In this document: in pieces, positions 26,721 to 35,568 of the stretch | Layout of the letters: every line of letters starts with the position of its first letter | Numbering within the stretch: position 1 is the first letter of the stretch | NCBI RefSeq assembly: GCF_009688945.1 | Contig: NZ_AP021874.1 | Location: forward strand, 4,402,001-4,466,000 | Reading direction: 5' to 3' | DNA from: Desulfosarcina alkanivorans | GTDB lineage: Bacteria; Desulfobacterota; Desulfobacteria; Desulfobacterales; Desulfosarcinaceae | Length of the DNA stretch: 64,000 nucleotides | Position numbers and translations under genes: made by a program | Notes under the pieces: model-generated | The model's input: the letters and a program-made list of their open reading frames with translations, nothing else | Databases searched by the model: none | What the model was told of the DNA's origin: nothing

Positions 26721-28699
26721 TGCTCAGTGATCACCGAGTAGACCCGATAGCACCGCATGCAGCGCTCCGCCTCGTGGTAGGCCTCTTCCACCGAGATGGG
26801 TTTTTCCACCTCCTCGAACATGCGCTTGCGTACCTGGGGATCCAGTTCACGCACCTTGACCCGGTATTCGTGGCGAATGGGAATGGAAACCCCCTGGGAG
26901 GTCATGGGCTGGACGGCCCGGACCAGGTCGCTCATGCGCGCATCGGGGAAAAAGCGCACCCGCCCCAGGGTCAGGTAGTCGTCCATGCAGCGGGCCGCCT
27001 GGTGTCCCTGGGCCATGGCCTGGACCAGCGTGGCCGGTCCGGTGACGCAGTCGCCGCCCGCAAAAACCCCCTTGCGGCTGCTCATCAGGCTGTTGGGGTC
27101 GACCGCGATCAGCCCCTTATCGGTAAACCGGATCCCTTCGTCCGGATTCACAAAGCTGTGGTCCACCTGCTGGCCGATGGCCGGCACGATGGTGTCCACA
27201 TCCAGGTCGAATTCCGACCCGTCCACGGGGCGGACGCTCCGCCGGCCGCCGGCATCCACCTCCCCGAGTTCCATGCGGGTCACCTCGATCCCCGAGACCC
27301 GTCCGTCGGCAATCAGGACCCGGACCGGATGGGTCAGGTAGTGGAAAATGACCCCTTCTTTTTCGGCGGCCTCCACCTCCTCGGCGTCGGCGGGCATCTG
27401 GTCGCGCGAACGCCGGTAGAGCAGGTGCACTTCCTTGACGCCCATGCGCAGGGCCGAGCGGGCGCAGTCCATGGCCACGTTGCCGCCGCCCACCACGGCC
27501 ATCTTCTCTCCAAGGTCCATGGGAATACCCCGGTCCACATAATCATGATTGATGTGCAGCAGCATGTTCACGCCGAACAGGTAGCCCTCGAGGGTCGTGT
27601 CTTCGCCGGCAATGCCCAGCATTTTACCCTTGTGGGCGCCGACCCCTAAAAAGATGGCCTGGTAGCCGTCGCCGAGCAGGCTTTTGATGGTAATGTTCTG
27701 CCCCAGGCGCCGGTCGTATAAAATGCGACCGCCCAGGGTTTCGATTATACTGATCTCCTTGCTCAGCACCGCTTTGGGCAGGCGGTAGTCGGGGATCCCC
27801 GTGGCCGCCATGCCGCCGGGCACCGTCTTGGCCTCGTAGACGTCCACCGGGTACCCCCTGAGCAGCAGATGATAAGCGGCCGAGATGCTCGCCGGACCGG
27901 TGCCGATGACGGCCACCTTGAGGTCGTCGGACTTTTTTTCCACCACCGGGTAGCTGCTGAACCATGCGTTGGTGATGTATTTTTCCCGATCGGCCACGAA
28001 CCGCTTGAGCACTTTGATGCCCACGGCCTCGTCCACCTGGGTCCGCCGGCAGGCCATTTCGCAGAACCGCACGCAGACCCGCCCGCAGGTGGCGGCCATG
28101 GGATACTTCTGCAGGATGACGCCTAAAGAATGGGTGAACTTGCCGTCCTTGATGTAATCGATGTACCGGGGCACATCGACCCTGGACGGGCAGGCCTCGA
28201 TGCAGGGCGCCGTCACATAGGTGGCACAGGGCTGGACGCGGTCACCGGGCCCGTTTTCGATTTCGGCCACCAGTTCTTCACCCAGGTACCGGATCATGGC
28301 CAGCAGGGCCACGGGTGCCGTCTGGCCCAGGCCGCACAGGGAGGTGCTGCGGATGTGCTCGGCAATGGCGGCGATCTCATCCAGGATGGCCGCATCCCGG
28401 TTTCCGTTGGACAGGTCCCCGAGCTTGGAGGCGATGATCTGCGTTCCCACCCGGCAGGGGGTGCATTTGCCGCAGGACTCCCGGGCCACCCGTTCCATGT
28501 ATTGGCGGGCGGCATCCAAAAGATGGACGCCCTTTTCAAAAATGAAGAACCCGTGGCCGCCCATGAAGGCCTTGATGGGATTGCCGGGATTGAATTCATC
28601 GAATTCCCGGAAGGCGGGATCTTCTTCGATTTCGAAAATCTTGCGATTCCTGTTGTCGATGACCTTGCCGTCCCAAACGCCGAAAATCACTTTTGCCAT
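26717..28699 (-). CDS. hydrogenase-linked diaphorase: NuoF C-terminal module fused to GltD-like NAD(P)H oxidoreductase
   Basis: 660 residues with an unusual architecture. Residues about 1-150 resemble only the C-terminal part of NuoF, with the [4Fe-4S] motif ESCGKCTPCRVGTQ and the later Cys in TSLCGLGQ; the FMN/NADH-binding Rossmann part of NuoF is missing. From about 160 the protein is GltD/NfnB-like: eight-cysteine Fe-S region (APCIEACPSRVDVPRY, TCGRVCVRFCEMACRR), FAD loop VIGTGPASISAAYHL, and NAD(P)H loop VVGGGNVAMDCARSA. A CMRC motif ends the chain. It likely passes electrons between NAD(P)H and HydA. No NuoE-like gene is present. Confidence 0.88.
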   Translation of the reverse strand: MAKVIFGVWDGKVIDNRNRKIFEIEEDPAFREFDEFNPGNPIKAFMGGHGFFIFEKGVHLLDAARQYMERVARESCGKCTPCRVGTQIIASKLGDLSNGNRDAAILDEIAAIAEHIRSTSLCGLGQTAPVALLAMIRYLGEELVAEIENGPGDRVQPCATYVTAPCIEACPSRVDVPRYIDYIKDGKFTHSLGVILQKYPMAATCGRVCVRFCEMACRRTQVDEAVGIKVLKRFVADREKYITNAWFSSYPVVEKKSDDLKVAVIGTGPASISAAYHLLLRGYPVDVYEAKTVPGGMAATGIPDYRLPKAVLSKEISIIETLGGRILYDRRLGQNITIKSLLGDGYQAIFLGVGAHKGKMLGIAGEDTTLEGYLFGVNMLLHINHDYVDRGIPMDLGEKMAVVGGGNVAMDCARSALRMGVKEVHLLYRRSRDQMPADAEEVEAAEKEGVIFHYLTHPVRVLIADGRVSGIEVTRMELGEVDAGGRRSVRPVDGSEFDLDVDTIVPAIGQQVDHSFVNPDEGIRFTDKGLIAVDPNSLMSSRKGVFAGGDCVTGPATLVQAMAQGHQAARCMDDYLTLGRVRFFPDARMSDLVRAVQPMTSQGVSIPIRHEYRVKVRELDPQVRKRMFEEVEKPISVEEAYHEAERCMRCYRVYSVITEQ

Positions 28700-28817
28700 G
28701 GTACGATCCTCACTTTTTTCGTTTCAATGGATAGTGGGTCCGTCACCCCGTGTCGCCGCCGGCGCCGGGCAGCGTCATCGGATCAGGGCCAACGGCCACC
28801 CCGGGAGGGCGGCCCCG

Positions 28818-29930
28818 TCAGGCGGACCGCAGCAGTGCCTGCCGGTGAAACACATGGGGTGAATCCCCCCACTGGTGCCGCCCCACCGTCCGCCCCATGC
28901 CCCGGATCCGGGACTCCAGCGCTTTCTGAAACCCGGGGTCGGTTTCATCGCCGCACGGCTTGTCGTCGTAGAGGGTGTAGTTTTTCCGGCAGCTGGCGGG
29001 GGTGACCTGGGGCATGATCACGTTGGCGCCGCTTGCCAGCCCTTTTTCCCGTCCTAAAGGTGCCAGGGTCTGCAGGGCCGTGGTGGCGGCAATATTGACA
29101 TCCTTGAGCACCAGGCGGACCACGGCGATGGCCAGCAGGGCGCGACGCAGGCGTACCGCCGGGGCGTCCACGCCAACCGCCGCCAGGGGAGCGGCGTGGT
29201 GGGGGATGTAGGGCCCCATGCCGATCATATCGATGTCCATATCCCTGAAAAAGGCCACATCGGCCGCCAGGTCGGCCGTGGTCTGCCAGGGTGCACCGAT
29301 CATGACGCCGGATCCCACCTGGTAACCGAGGGACCGCAGGTGGTCCAGGCAGCGCAGGCGGCTGTCGAAGGTCTGGCGGGCGGGATGCCACCGACGGAAC
29401 AGGCGCGGCGATGACGTTTCGATACGCAGCAGGTAACGATGGGCGCCGGCATCGAAAAAACGGCCGTAGGTCTCCCGGGACTGTTCGCCGACGCACAGGG
29501 TAATGCCCAATCCGTCGGGCAGGATAGCCGACCGGGTCTCCCGTTTGATGGACCGGACCACATCGGTCACGAAATCAACGAAACAGGCGTCCCGCCGCTC
29601 CCCCGACTGGAGAATCACGGACCCGAAGCCCCGGTCGGCGCACCACCGTGCCTGGCGCAGGATCTCGCCTTTGGCAAGCTGGTATCGCGCCGCGTCCCCG
29701 TTGCTCCGGCGGATGCCGCAATACCTGCAGTCGCAGTCGCAGATGTTGGAAAACTCGATGATGCCCCGAAAATAGACGGTGCGGCCACAATGCAGCAGGG
29801 TCATCCAGCGGGCTTCACGGGAGAGGGCATCGATCTCGTCCCCGTCGGTCAGCTCCAGCATTGACTGGATCTGGCCGGCCGACAGGGCCGACGGCGGGTT
29901 GATGTCCGGCATCTGAATGGGTGTGGACAT
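28818..29930 (-). CDS. hydE: [FeFe] hydrogenase maturase HydE (radical SAM)
   Basis: About 370 residues. The radical SAM motif is CDCDCRYC (CX3CX2C pattern, near residue 65) in the context SNICDCDCRYCGIRR. HydE acts on the HydG iron product in making the dithiomethylamine-bridged cluster. Start chosen at the second ATG (MSTPIQMP), 7 bases after GGGAG; an ATG two codons earlier is too near that site. Gap to the downstream diaphorase gene is 118 bases. Upstream, 158 bases containing a repeat separate it from hydG. Confidence 0.9.
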   Translation of the reverse strand: MSTPIQMPDINPPSALSAGQIQSMLELTDGDEIDALSREARWMTLLHCGRTVYFRGIIEFSNICDCDCRYCGIRRSNGDAARYQLAKGEILRQARWCADRGFGSVILQSGERRDACFVDFVTDVVRSIKRETRSAILPDGLGITLCVGEQSRETYGRFFDAGAHRYLLRIETSSPRLFRRWHPARQTFDSRLRCLDHLRSLGYQVGSGVMIGAPWQTTADLAADVAFFRDMDIDMIGMGPYIPHHAAPLAAVGVDAPAVRLRRALLAIAVVRLVLKDVNIAATTALQTLAPLGREKGLASGANVIMPQVTPASCRKNYTLYDDKPCGDETDPGFQKALESRIRGMGRTVGRHQWGDSPHVFHRQALLRSA

Positions 29931-29965
29931 ATCCATCTCCCTTATGGTCGATATAAATGGCAGTC

Positions 29966-30091
29966 GTTCAGAAATGAGAATTTCCGGTCGAGATCAAGGT
30001 ATGCGAAAAATCGGTCCGGAGTCATATGGGTGATATTCCGGGGAGCCAATTTTGAGCATGACGCGGATATCGGGCAAAATAACCATTTCTA
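29966..30091. repeat. intergenic repeat, copy A
   Basis: About 126 bases with core words GTCGAGATCAAGG, GATATTCCG and GATATCGGGCAAA shared with copies near 49605 and 61111. The ends (AGAAATG and CATTTCT) are short inverted repeats. Its right end contains the hydG stop codon. Confidence 0.75.
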
Positions 30092-31588
30092 AAAATAAAG
30101 ATCCCGCTCACCGGCCACGGTCCGCCGGTAGTAATTCATGAACGTTTCAACCCTCTCGGGCTGCTCTCTGCCGATGGCTTCGATCTCCTGTTCGATGACG
30201 GCTTGGGCGGCGGCGGCCGTCTCGGGAGAGGCAAAGTCATCGAGCCATTCCCGAAAGGTCAGAACCGCGTTGAGTTTGCAGAACCGCCCCTCCCTGCCGG
30301 TGCGCAGCAGGTCCATGATCCGCTTGCCCGTGCGGCCGCACCGGTAGCCGGCCGTGCAGAAGGAGGTGATGGTGCCATTCTGCGCCAGTTCCCGGATCAC
30401 GGCATCCAGGCTGCGGGTATCGCCCAGCACAAACTGCTGCCGGTTGTCCTGGACATGGTCGGCCGTCCCGTCGGCGTAGGCGCCCACACCGATGCGGCTG
30501 GACGCGTCGATCTGGGTGATCCCCAGGGGCATTAGCGCCCGCCGCGTGTCGGCCGATTCCCGGGCGGTCAGGATCATGCCGGTGTAAGGCACGGCCAGGC
30601 GCAGGACGGTGACGGCCTTTCTGAAATCGGCGTCCGCCACACGCAGGCGGGCATCCTGGAGAAAAGGCGTGTTTTCAGCCGGCTCGAGCCGGGGAAAGGA
30701 GATGGTATGGGGGCCGATGCCCACGGCCCGCTCCAGTTCATGGGCGTGGGCCAGAAGGCCCAGCACCTCGAAGCGCCAGTCGGCCAGGCCGAACAGGGCG
30801 CCGATGCCGAAGTCGTCCACCCCCGCCTCAAACGCCCGGTGCATGCAGTACAGCCGCCACTGGTAATTGCCCTTGATCGTATCCGCCGGATGGATGCGCG
30901 CATAGGTGGCGTGGTGGTAGGTCTCCTGAAAAACCTGAAAGGTGCCGATTCCCACCGTTTTCAGCCGCTCCAGGTCCTGGATGCACAGGGGGGCCGCATT
31001 GACGTTGACCCGCCGGATCTGGCCGGCTCCCCGTCGCACGGGTACCGAAACGTCGTAGATGGCGGCGATGGAGTCCACCATGTAATCGATGTCCGACACC
31101 GGGTGTTCGCCGTAGACCACGATCAGCCGTTTGTGCCCGATCCGGCCGCACAGCACCTCCGTCTCCCGCCGGACCTCTTCCATGGACAGGGTCACCCGCC
31201 GGATACTGCGGTTCTCCCGGCGGAACCCGCAGTAGCGGCAGTTGTTGACACACCCGTTGCTCAGGTACAGCGGCGCAAAGGTGACGATGCGGTTGTCGTA
31301 GACGTGGCGCTTGATCTGACCGGCGGCCGCTTCCATCTCCGCCAGCAGATCGGGGTCGGTGACGTTGATCAGGGCCGCGGCCTCGTCGATGGCCAGCGTC
31401 TCGATGGCCAGGGATTTGGCGATGATGTCCCGGATGCGTGCCGGGTCCGGGGCCCGGTTGGCGCCAATGGCCGAAGTCAGCGCCCCGTCGTCGATGAAAT
31501 CCCGGCCGCCGTGCATGTATCGGTCGATTTCGTCCCACCTGATTTTTCGTTGTTTCCATGAATCGATTTTCACGGGTGAACTGAGCAT
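30089..31588 (-). CDS. hydG: [FeFe] hydrogenase maturase HydG (radical SAM tyrosine lyase)
   Basis: 499 residues. The SAM cluster motif is in SNGCVNNCRYCGFRR (CX3CX2C, near residue 100); the second, C-terminal cluster that hosts the dangler iron is in FCTAGYRCGRTG plus a later Cys at EGRFCKLN. HydG splits tyrosine to CO and cyanide for the H cluster. ATG at 31588 follows GGGAGG by 6 bases. It overlaps the 3' end of hydF2 by 19 bases. The stop codon lies in an intergenic repeat. Confidence 0.94.
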   Translation of the reverse strand: MLSSPVKIDSWKQRKIRWDEIDRYMHGGRDFIDDGALTSAIGANRAPDPARIRDIIAKSLAIETLAIDEAAALINVTDPDLLAEMEAAAGQIKRHVYDNRIVTFAPLYLSNGCVNNCRYCGFRRENRSIRRVTLSMEEVRRETEVLCGRIGHKRLIVVYGEHPVSDIDYMVDSIAAIYDVSVPVRRGAGQIRRVNVNAAPLCIQDLERLKTVGIGTFQVFQETYHHATYARIHPADTIKGNYQWRLYCMHRAFEAGVDDFGIGALFGLADWRFEVLGLLAHAHELERAVGIGPHTISFPRLEPAENTPFLQDARLRVADADFRKAVTVLRLAVPYTGMILTARESADTRRALMPLGITQIDASSRIGVGAYADGTADHVQDNRQQFVLGDTRSLDAVIRELAQNGTITSFCTAGYRCGRTGKRIMDLLRTGREGRFCKLNAVLTFREWLDDFASPETAAAAQAVIEQEIEAIGREQPERVETFMNYYRRTVAGERDLYF

Positions 31589-32649
31589 GGGAAACCTCCC
31601 TGTCGGCTGGATGCCGTTTGAATGGACGCGGTCGCGTTCATGCTATTGGGTTTCGTGGGGTTCTCATAAGCCGTCCAGGCCTCCGGAAACGGTTCCAGTA
31701 CCCGCCGGAGAACCCGGTGCAGGGCGGCGATGCACACCCCGTAGTTGGTGATGGGCACGCCTGCCGCCGATGCCCGCTGGATTCGGGCCAGCATTTCCCG
31801 CCGGGTCAGCATGCAGGCGCCGCAATGCACGATCAGCCGGTAGTCCTCAAGGTTGTCCGGATAATCCCGGCCGCTGGTGGTGTCGATCCGCAAGTCGCAG
31901 CCGGTGGCCTCCCGCAGCCAGCGGGGAATCTTGACCCGCCCGATATCGTCTTCCACGGGGTGGTGGGTGCACGCTTCGGCCACCAGCACCCGATCCCCGT
32001 CGCCAAGTGCTTCGATGGCCGCCGCGCCCCTGGCCGCCGCACAAAGATCGCCCTTCAGCCGGGCGAAAAGAATCGAAAAGGTCGTGCAGGGAATTCCGGC
32101 GGGGGTCTCATTCACCATCTGTTCGACCACCTGGGAGTCACAGACCACCAGATCCGGCGTCCGGCCAAGCCGTTCCAGCACCTGTCGATACCGCCTTTCG
32201 TTGACCACAACGGCGGCCGACTCGTAATCCAGGGCATCGCGGATCGTCTGTACCTGGGGCAGGATCAGGCAGGCACAATCGTATTGCCGGGCTGCGGCCA
32301 GAACCGTTTTTTCGTATTCGGTCCAGCAGTCCGGTTCGACAAGCAGAACATAAATATCGGCCCGTTCGAAAACCCGCCGGGTGCGTTTCAGGCGCTGGGC
32401 CGAAAGGCGGGTCGCGTCGTCGATGCCGCCGGTGTCGAGAAACATGACCGGACCGATGGGCAGCATTTCCATGGCTTTTTCCACCACGTCGGTGGTGGTG
32501 CCGGGAACGGCTGAGGTCACGGCCACATCCTGTCCGGTCACCATGTTGAGAAAACTGGACTTGCCCACATTGGTCCGTCCGAACAGGCCGATCTGCAGTC
32601 GTAAGGATTTGGGTGCGCGGTTCACGGGGTCCTCCGGGTTGCCGGCCAC
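31570..32649 (-). CDS. HydF paralogue with shortened GTPase domain
   Basis: 359 residues. It keeps G1 GRTNVGKSS, the TTTD switch, G3 DTGGIDD, and the full cluster motif CTHHPVEDDIGRVKIPRW then HCGAC. Compared with hydF1 of this locus, about 70 residues are absent between ARQYDCACL and ILPQVQTIRD, the part that holds NKSD (G4) and the following helices. It therefore probably binds or hydrolyses GTP poorly, yet should still carry an iron-sulfur cluster. The frame is continuous, so this is not a sequencing frameshift. It is the first gene of the hydrogenase operon and overlaps hydG. Confidence 0.88.
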   Translation of the reverse strand: MAGNPEDPVNRAPKSLRLQIGLFGRTNVGKSSFLNMVTGQDVAVTSAVPGTTTDVVEKAMEMLPIGPVMFLDTGGIDDATRLSAQRLKRTRRVFERADIYVLLVEPDCWTEYEKTVLAAARQYDCACLILPQVQTIRDALDYESAAVVVNERRYRQVLERLGRTPDLVVCDSQVVEQMVNETPAGIPCTTFSILFARLKGDLCAAARGAAAIEALGDGDRVLVAEACTHHPVEDDIGRVKIPRWLREATGCDLRIDTTSGRDYPDNLEDYRLIVHCGACMLTRREMLARIQRASAAGVPITNYGVCIAALHRVLRRVLEPFPEAWTAYENPTKPNSMNATASIQTASSRQGGFPCSVHP

Positions 32650-32768
32650 CCCGTCCCATTGTCTGACCGGCAGGTAGGCGGCGAATTGAGAATCAATGCA
32701 GGGCGGACACGATGTCGGTACAGAGCAAGGGAGATGCCATCGAAGACGGTCGGCCGTTAAAATCGGTA

Positions 32769-32799
32769 ATTATAAATGAATTGAAACAGTTATTACCAA
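32769..32799 (-). promoter_or_regulatory. possible promoter of the hydrogenase operon
   Basis: Perfect -10 TATAAT (32769-32774, minus) with TTGGTA at 32794-32799 as -35, spacing 19. It lies 120 bases before hydF2 in the 341-base gap shared with the divergent CI-like gene. Confidence 0.4.
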
Positions 32800-32916
32800 A
32801 TATCAGCAGGGGGGCGGCAATCGGCCCTGGTGTCGCGAATGTCACCTTTTTTTTCAAGGTGTAAAGTGGGGGGAGACACCACGAGGCATTCGAAAGTTGT
32901 CTTTTTCCAATATTTT

Positions 32917-32956
32917 TGTTGCATTTTATAAACATTTTGCTTTATACAATGCAACA
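32917..32956 (+). promoter_or_regulatory. operator/promoter of the CI-like repressor gene
   Basis: Perfect 9-base inverted repeat TGTTGCATT (32917-32925) and AATGCAACA (32948-32956), 22 bases apart. The left arm contains a -35-like TTGCAT (32919-32924) and TATACA (32943-32948) follows at 18 bases. It ends 34 bases before the repressor start, a fitting autoregulation site. Confidence 0.5.
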
Positions 32957-32990
32957 GCACAGCCAAACCAAACCGTCTGCTTAAGAAATC

Positions 32991-33641
32991 ATGAACAAAA
33001 ACTTCCAAATTTTCTTTGACCGTGCCGCCGGCGCCCTGGGTATCAGGAGCCTTTCCGAGCTGGCGGCCATTTTAAACGTCAATCGTTCCTCCATCACCCA
33101 GGCCCGCAAAAAAAACTCCGTACCGGCCAACTGGCTGCTTGAACTGTTCCGAAGCCACGGTTTGAATCCCGACTGGCTCGAGGGCGGCAGCGGTCCGCAA
33201 TGGCTGAAATCCGGAGATGCTTTTAAAAACGATTTTTTCCCGGTTCCGAAGGTGCGGGCCCGGTTGTGCGCCGGGGCGGGATCGTTTGAAACGGAAGCCC
33301 GGATTGAAGATTATTATTCGTTTCAAACCCAGTGGCTGCAGAACAAGGGGGTCAAAGACCGGATGGTACTGATGGATGTATCGGGCAACAGCATGGCTCC
33401 GGAAATCAAAGATGGGGATACGGTGCTGATCGATCAGTCCCAGACCGACATCTTCGCCGGCATGGTTTATGCCGTGGGGGTCGAAGACACCATCATGGTC
33501 AAACGGCTGGAAAAACACCCCCGCAAACTGGTGCTGCTGAGCGATAACAAGGCATATACACCGATTTTTCTGGCAGATGACGAGATGGACCGCGTACGCA
33601 TCATCGGAAAAGTACTCTGGATCTGCAGGGAGTTGAGGTAG
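32991..33641 (+). CDS. CI/LexA-like repressor with S24 self-cleaving domain
   Basis: 216 residues. The N-terminal helix-turn-helix of the phage CI type (SLSELAAILNVNRSSITQARKKNSVP, about 21-46) is followed by the S24 peptidase domain: a cleavage-like Ala-Gly in LCAGAGSF, catalytic Ser in VSGNSMAPEI and Lys in IMVKRLEK. Such proteins are common chromosomal regulators in this phylum, often responding to stress. An inverted repeat flanks its promoter. No other phage genes are nearby, so it is not evidence for a prophage. Confidence 0.88.
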   Translation: MNKNFQIFFDRAAGALGIRSLSELAAILNVNRSSITQARKKNSVPANWLLELFRSHGLNPDWLEGGSGPQWLKSGDAFKNDFFPVPKVRARLCAGAGSFETEARIEDYYSFQTQWLQNKGVKDRMVLMDVSGNSMAPEIKDGDTVLIDQSQTDIFAGMVYAVGVEDTIMVKRLEKHPRKLVLLSDNKAYTPIFLADDEMDRVRIIGKVLWICRELR

Positions 33642-33766
33642 TCGGCTGCGTAAAAAGTCCGATATCCGCGCTACGCTTCATCCCTCGTCACTGCCAAGTA
33701 CCGTAAGCACACCTCATTGCTTGGGGACTCGCAAGCCTTGATCTCGAACTTTATTCGCAGCCGACA
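33642..33766. repeat. intergenic repeat, copy D (variant)
   Basis: 125 bases directly after the repressor stop. Ends are inverted: GTCGGCTGCG (33642-33651) and CGCAGCCGAC (33757-33766). On the minus strand it carries TTCGAGATCAAGGC and GCGCGGATATCGGAC, the same core words as copies A-C, but the ends and middle differ. Confidence 0.7.
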
Positions 33767-33802
33767 GCATTCCAAATTATACAATTACATCAGGGTCGTG
33801 GA

Positions 33803-33964
33803 ATGAATAAAACAGAGCAGCCACTTGATGTCTATCACCCACCGGTGAATGATCTATTCTGTTCTCCCCCCGGACGCATTGTCATTAAAGCTGTCAGGGA
33901 CTGCATCGCCATGGCCGGCGGTATTTTTTGCGCTGCCATGACCACCTTGCTTCTGGGATTGTAA
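33803..33964 (+). CDS. 53-residue putative membrane miniprotein
   Basis: Open frame of 53 codons, MNKTEQPLDVYHPPV to a hydrophobic C-terminal segment IAMAGGIFCAAMTTLLLGL. One membrane helix is likely, with a cytoplasmic-type positive patch (IKAVRD) before it. The ribosome site is weak (purine-rich GGTCGTGGA). A second small protein with the same plan lies at 35569-35757, on the other side of the MocR gene. Not recognised as a known family. Confidence 0.42.
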   Translation: MNKTEQPLDVYHPPVNDLFCSPPGRIVIKAVRDCIAMAGGIFCAAMTTLLLGL

Positions 33965-34020
33965 GGCATCGTTTTAATGACACGGCCGACGGGGCCGGAC
34001 CGCCGTAAAAAGCCTGCCGT

Positions 34021-35463
34021 TCAAATCATCTGCTTGACGATCGTCGCCAGGGTGACGATGCCCGTTTCCATCTTCTCGCTCCAGGGATAGCCGCAGCTGA
34101 TGCGGATATAGTTGCGATAGCGGCCCGTCGTGCTGCAGATAATGCCCGGGAAAATGGATATGCGTCGCTTGCGGGCCTCCTGAAAAACCTTGAGGCCATC
34201 CACCCCTTTGTCCAGCTCCACCCACAGGGAGAGCCCGCCCTGGGGGGCGGTAATGCGCGTGCCGTCCGGGAAATGGCGGGCAATGGCCAGGGCCGTATTG
34301 GAAATCTGGTTTTTCAGGGCGGTGCGCAGGCGGCGCAGATGGCGCTCGAACCCACCGGTTTTCAGAAATCGGGCCACCACCTGCTGGTTGAGTGTCGGCG
34401 ATGCGACGGTGCTGTTCATTTTCAACCGTTTGACCCGGTCGGCGAATCGCCCCGGAAGGGTCCAGCCCACACGCAGCCCCGGTGAAAGCGTTTTGGAAAA
34501 CGACGCACAATGGAGCACCAACCCCCGTCGATCCATGGATTTCAACGTGGTCGGGCGTGCGTTCCCGAAATAGAGTTCACCGTGAATGTTGTCCTCGATA
34601 ATGGGGATGTGTTTACGGCCCATCATCTCGACCAGGGCCTTTTTTTTCTCCACGGGCATCTCGTAGCCCAATGGGTTGTGAAAGTTGGGAACCAGCAGGC
34701 AGGCCGCCACCGTATTCTTCTGCACGGCCCGCTCAAGCTGGGCCAGATCGATGCCCGTCTGCGGATCCGTGGGGATCTCCAGGGCGAACTTGTTCTGGTC
34801 TTCGATAATCTGAAGAAACCACGGGTACGTGGGCGATTCCACCACCACGGTATCGCCGGCAGCACCCACCGCCTGCAGGCACAGGCTCACCGCCTCGATA
34901 CACCCGGTGGTGACGACCATCTCATCCAGAACGTCCTGCCGGGCCTGCCCGACCATGCGTTTGGCGATCTGCCGTTTCAACTCGTCGTTCCCATAAGGCT
35001 TTTCGTAGCGCATCAGGCTGCGTTTCATCGCTTCCATGGATTCCGATCGTATGCAGCGCACAAGCTGCTTGAATGGCAGCAGTTCCGGCATGACCACCGT
35101 TCCGCCCATCGGCAGAAAATCCGGATTGCCCATGTCTGCCACGATCGAATAGGCCAGGGTATCCATGGTGACTTTTTTGGGCACCGGCCGCAGCTTCTGG
35201 GCTTCCGGCGGCGGCAGGATCCGGGACAGCTGGGGTTTGACATAATACCCGGATTTTTGCCGCGGCTCCACGACCCCCCGTTTTTCCAGTTCGATGTAGG
35301 CCTGGTATACGGTGGTGATGCTCAGGCCGGTCTGATGGCGCAGCTTTCTCAACGATGGCATCTTCTCACCCGACCGATAGACCCCGTCCCTGATTCTGGA
35401 CTCCAGGTCGTCGGCCAGGCGGGCATATCGAAAGCCTGAAACGGAACTGGGTGCCATGTTCAT
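34021..35463 (-). CDS. MocR/PdxR-type regulator: GntR DNA-binding plus aminotransferase domain
   Basis: 480 residues. N-terminal GntR winged helix (KMPSLRKLRHQTGLSITTVYQAYIELEKRG region, about 34-63) and a fold-I aminotransferase domain with the PLP lysine in FSKTLSPGLRVGW. MocR proteins sense PLP adducts of amino acids or amines. It is divergent from a plus-strand cluster containing a miniprotein and the branched-chain amino acid exporter azlCD, so it likely controls that exporter; the 105-base gap between them should hold the operator. Confidence 0.92.
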   Translation of the reverse strand: MNMAPSSVSGFRYARLADDLESRIRDGVYRSGEKMPSLRKLRHQTGLSITTVYQAYIELEKRGVVEPRQKSGYYVKPQLSRILPPPEAQKLRPVPKKVTMDTLAYSIVADMGNPDFLPMGGTVVMPELLPFKQLVRCIRSESMEAMKRSLMRYEKPYGNDELKRQIAKRMVGQARQDVLDEMVVTTGCIEAVSLCLQAVGAAGDTVVVESPTYPWFLQIIEDQNKFALEIPTDPQTGIDLAQLERAVQKNTVAACLLVPNFHNPLGYEMPVEKKKALVEMMGRKHIPIIEDNIHGELYFGNARPTTLKSMDRRGLVLHCASFSKTLSPGLRVGWTLPGRFADRVKRLKMNSTVASPTLNQQVVARFLKTGGFERHLRRLRTALKNQISNTALAIARHFPDGTRITAPQGGLSLWVELDKGVDGLKVFQEARKRRISIFPGIICSTTGRYRNYIRISCGYPWSEKMETGIVTLATIVKQMI

Positions 35464-35568
35464 ATCCTCAATCTGTTATTAAAATTTTTTTGAATTTCTG
35501 TATCTGTTATCGCTTATCGGATCTGTTAGGTTAAATCAATGGTCGATTTCAGCTGCAGGAGGTGAAAA

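Noticed and set aside
32991..33641. prophage signal from the CI-like repressor
   Set aside because: No integrase, structural or replication genes nearby; such repressors are common chromosomal regulators.
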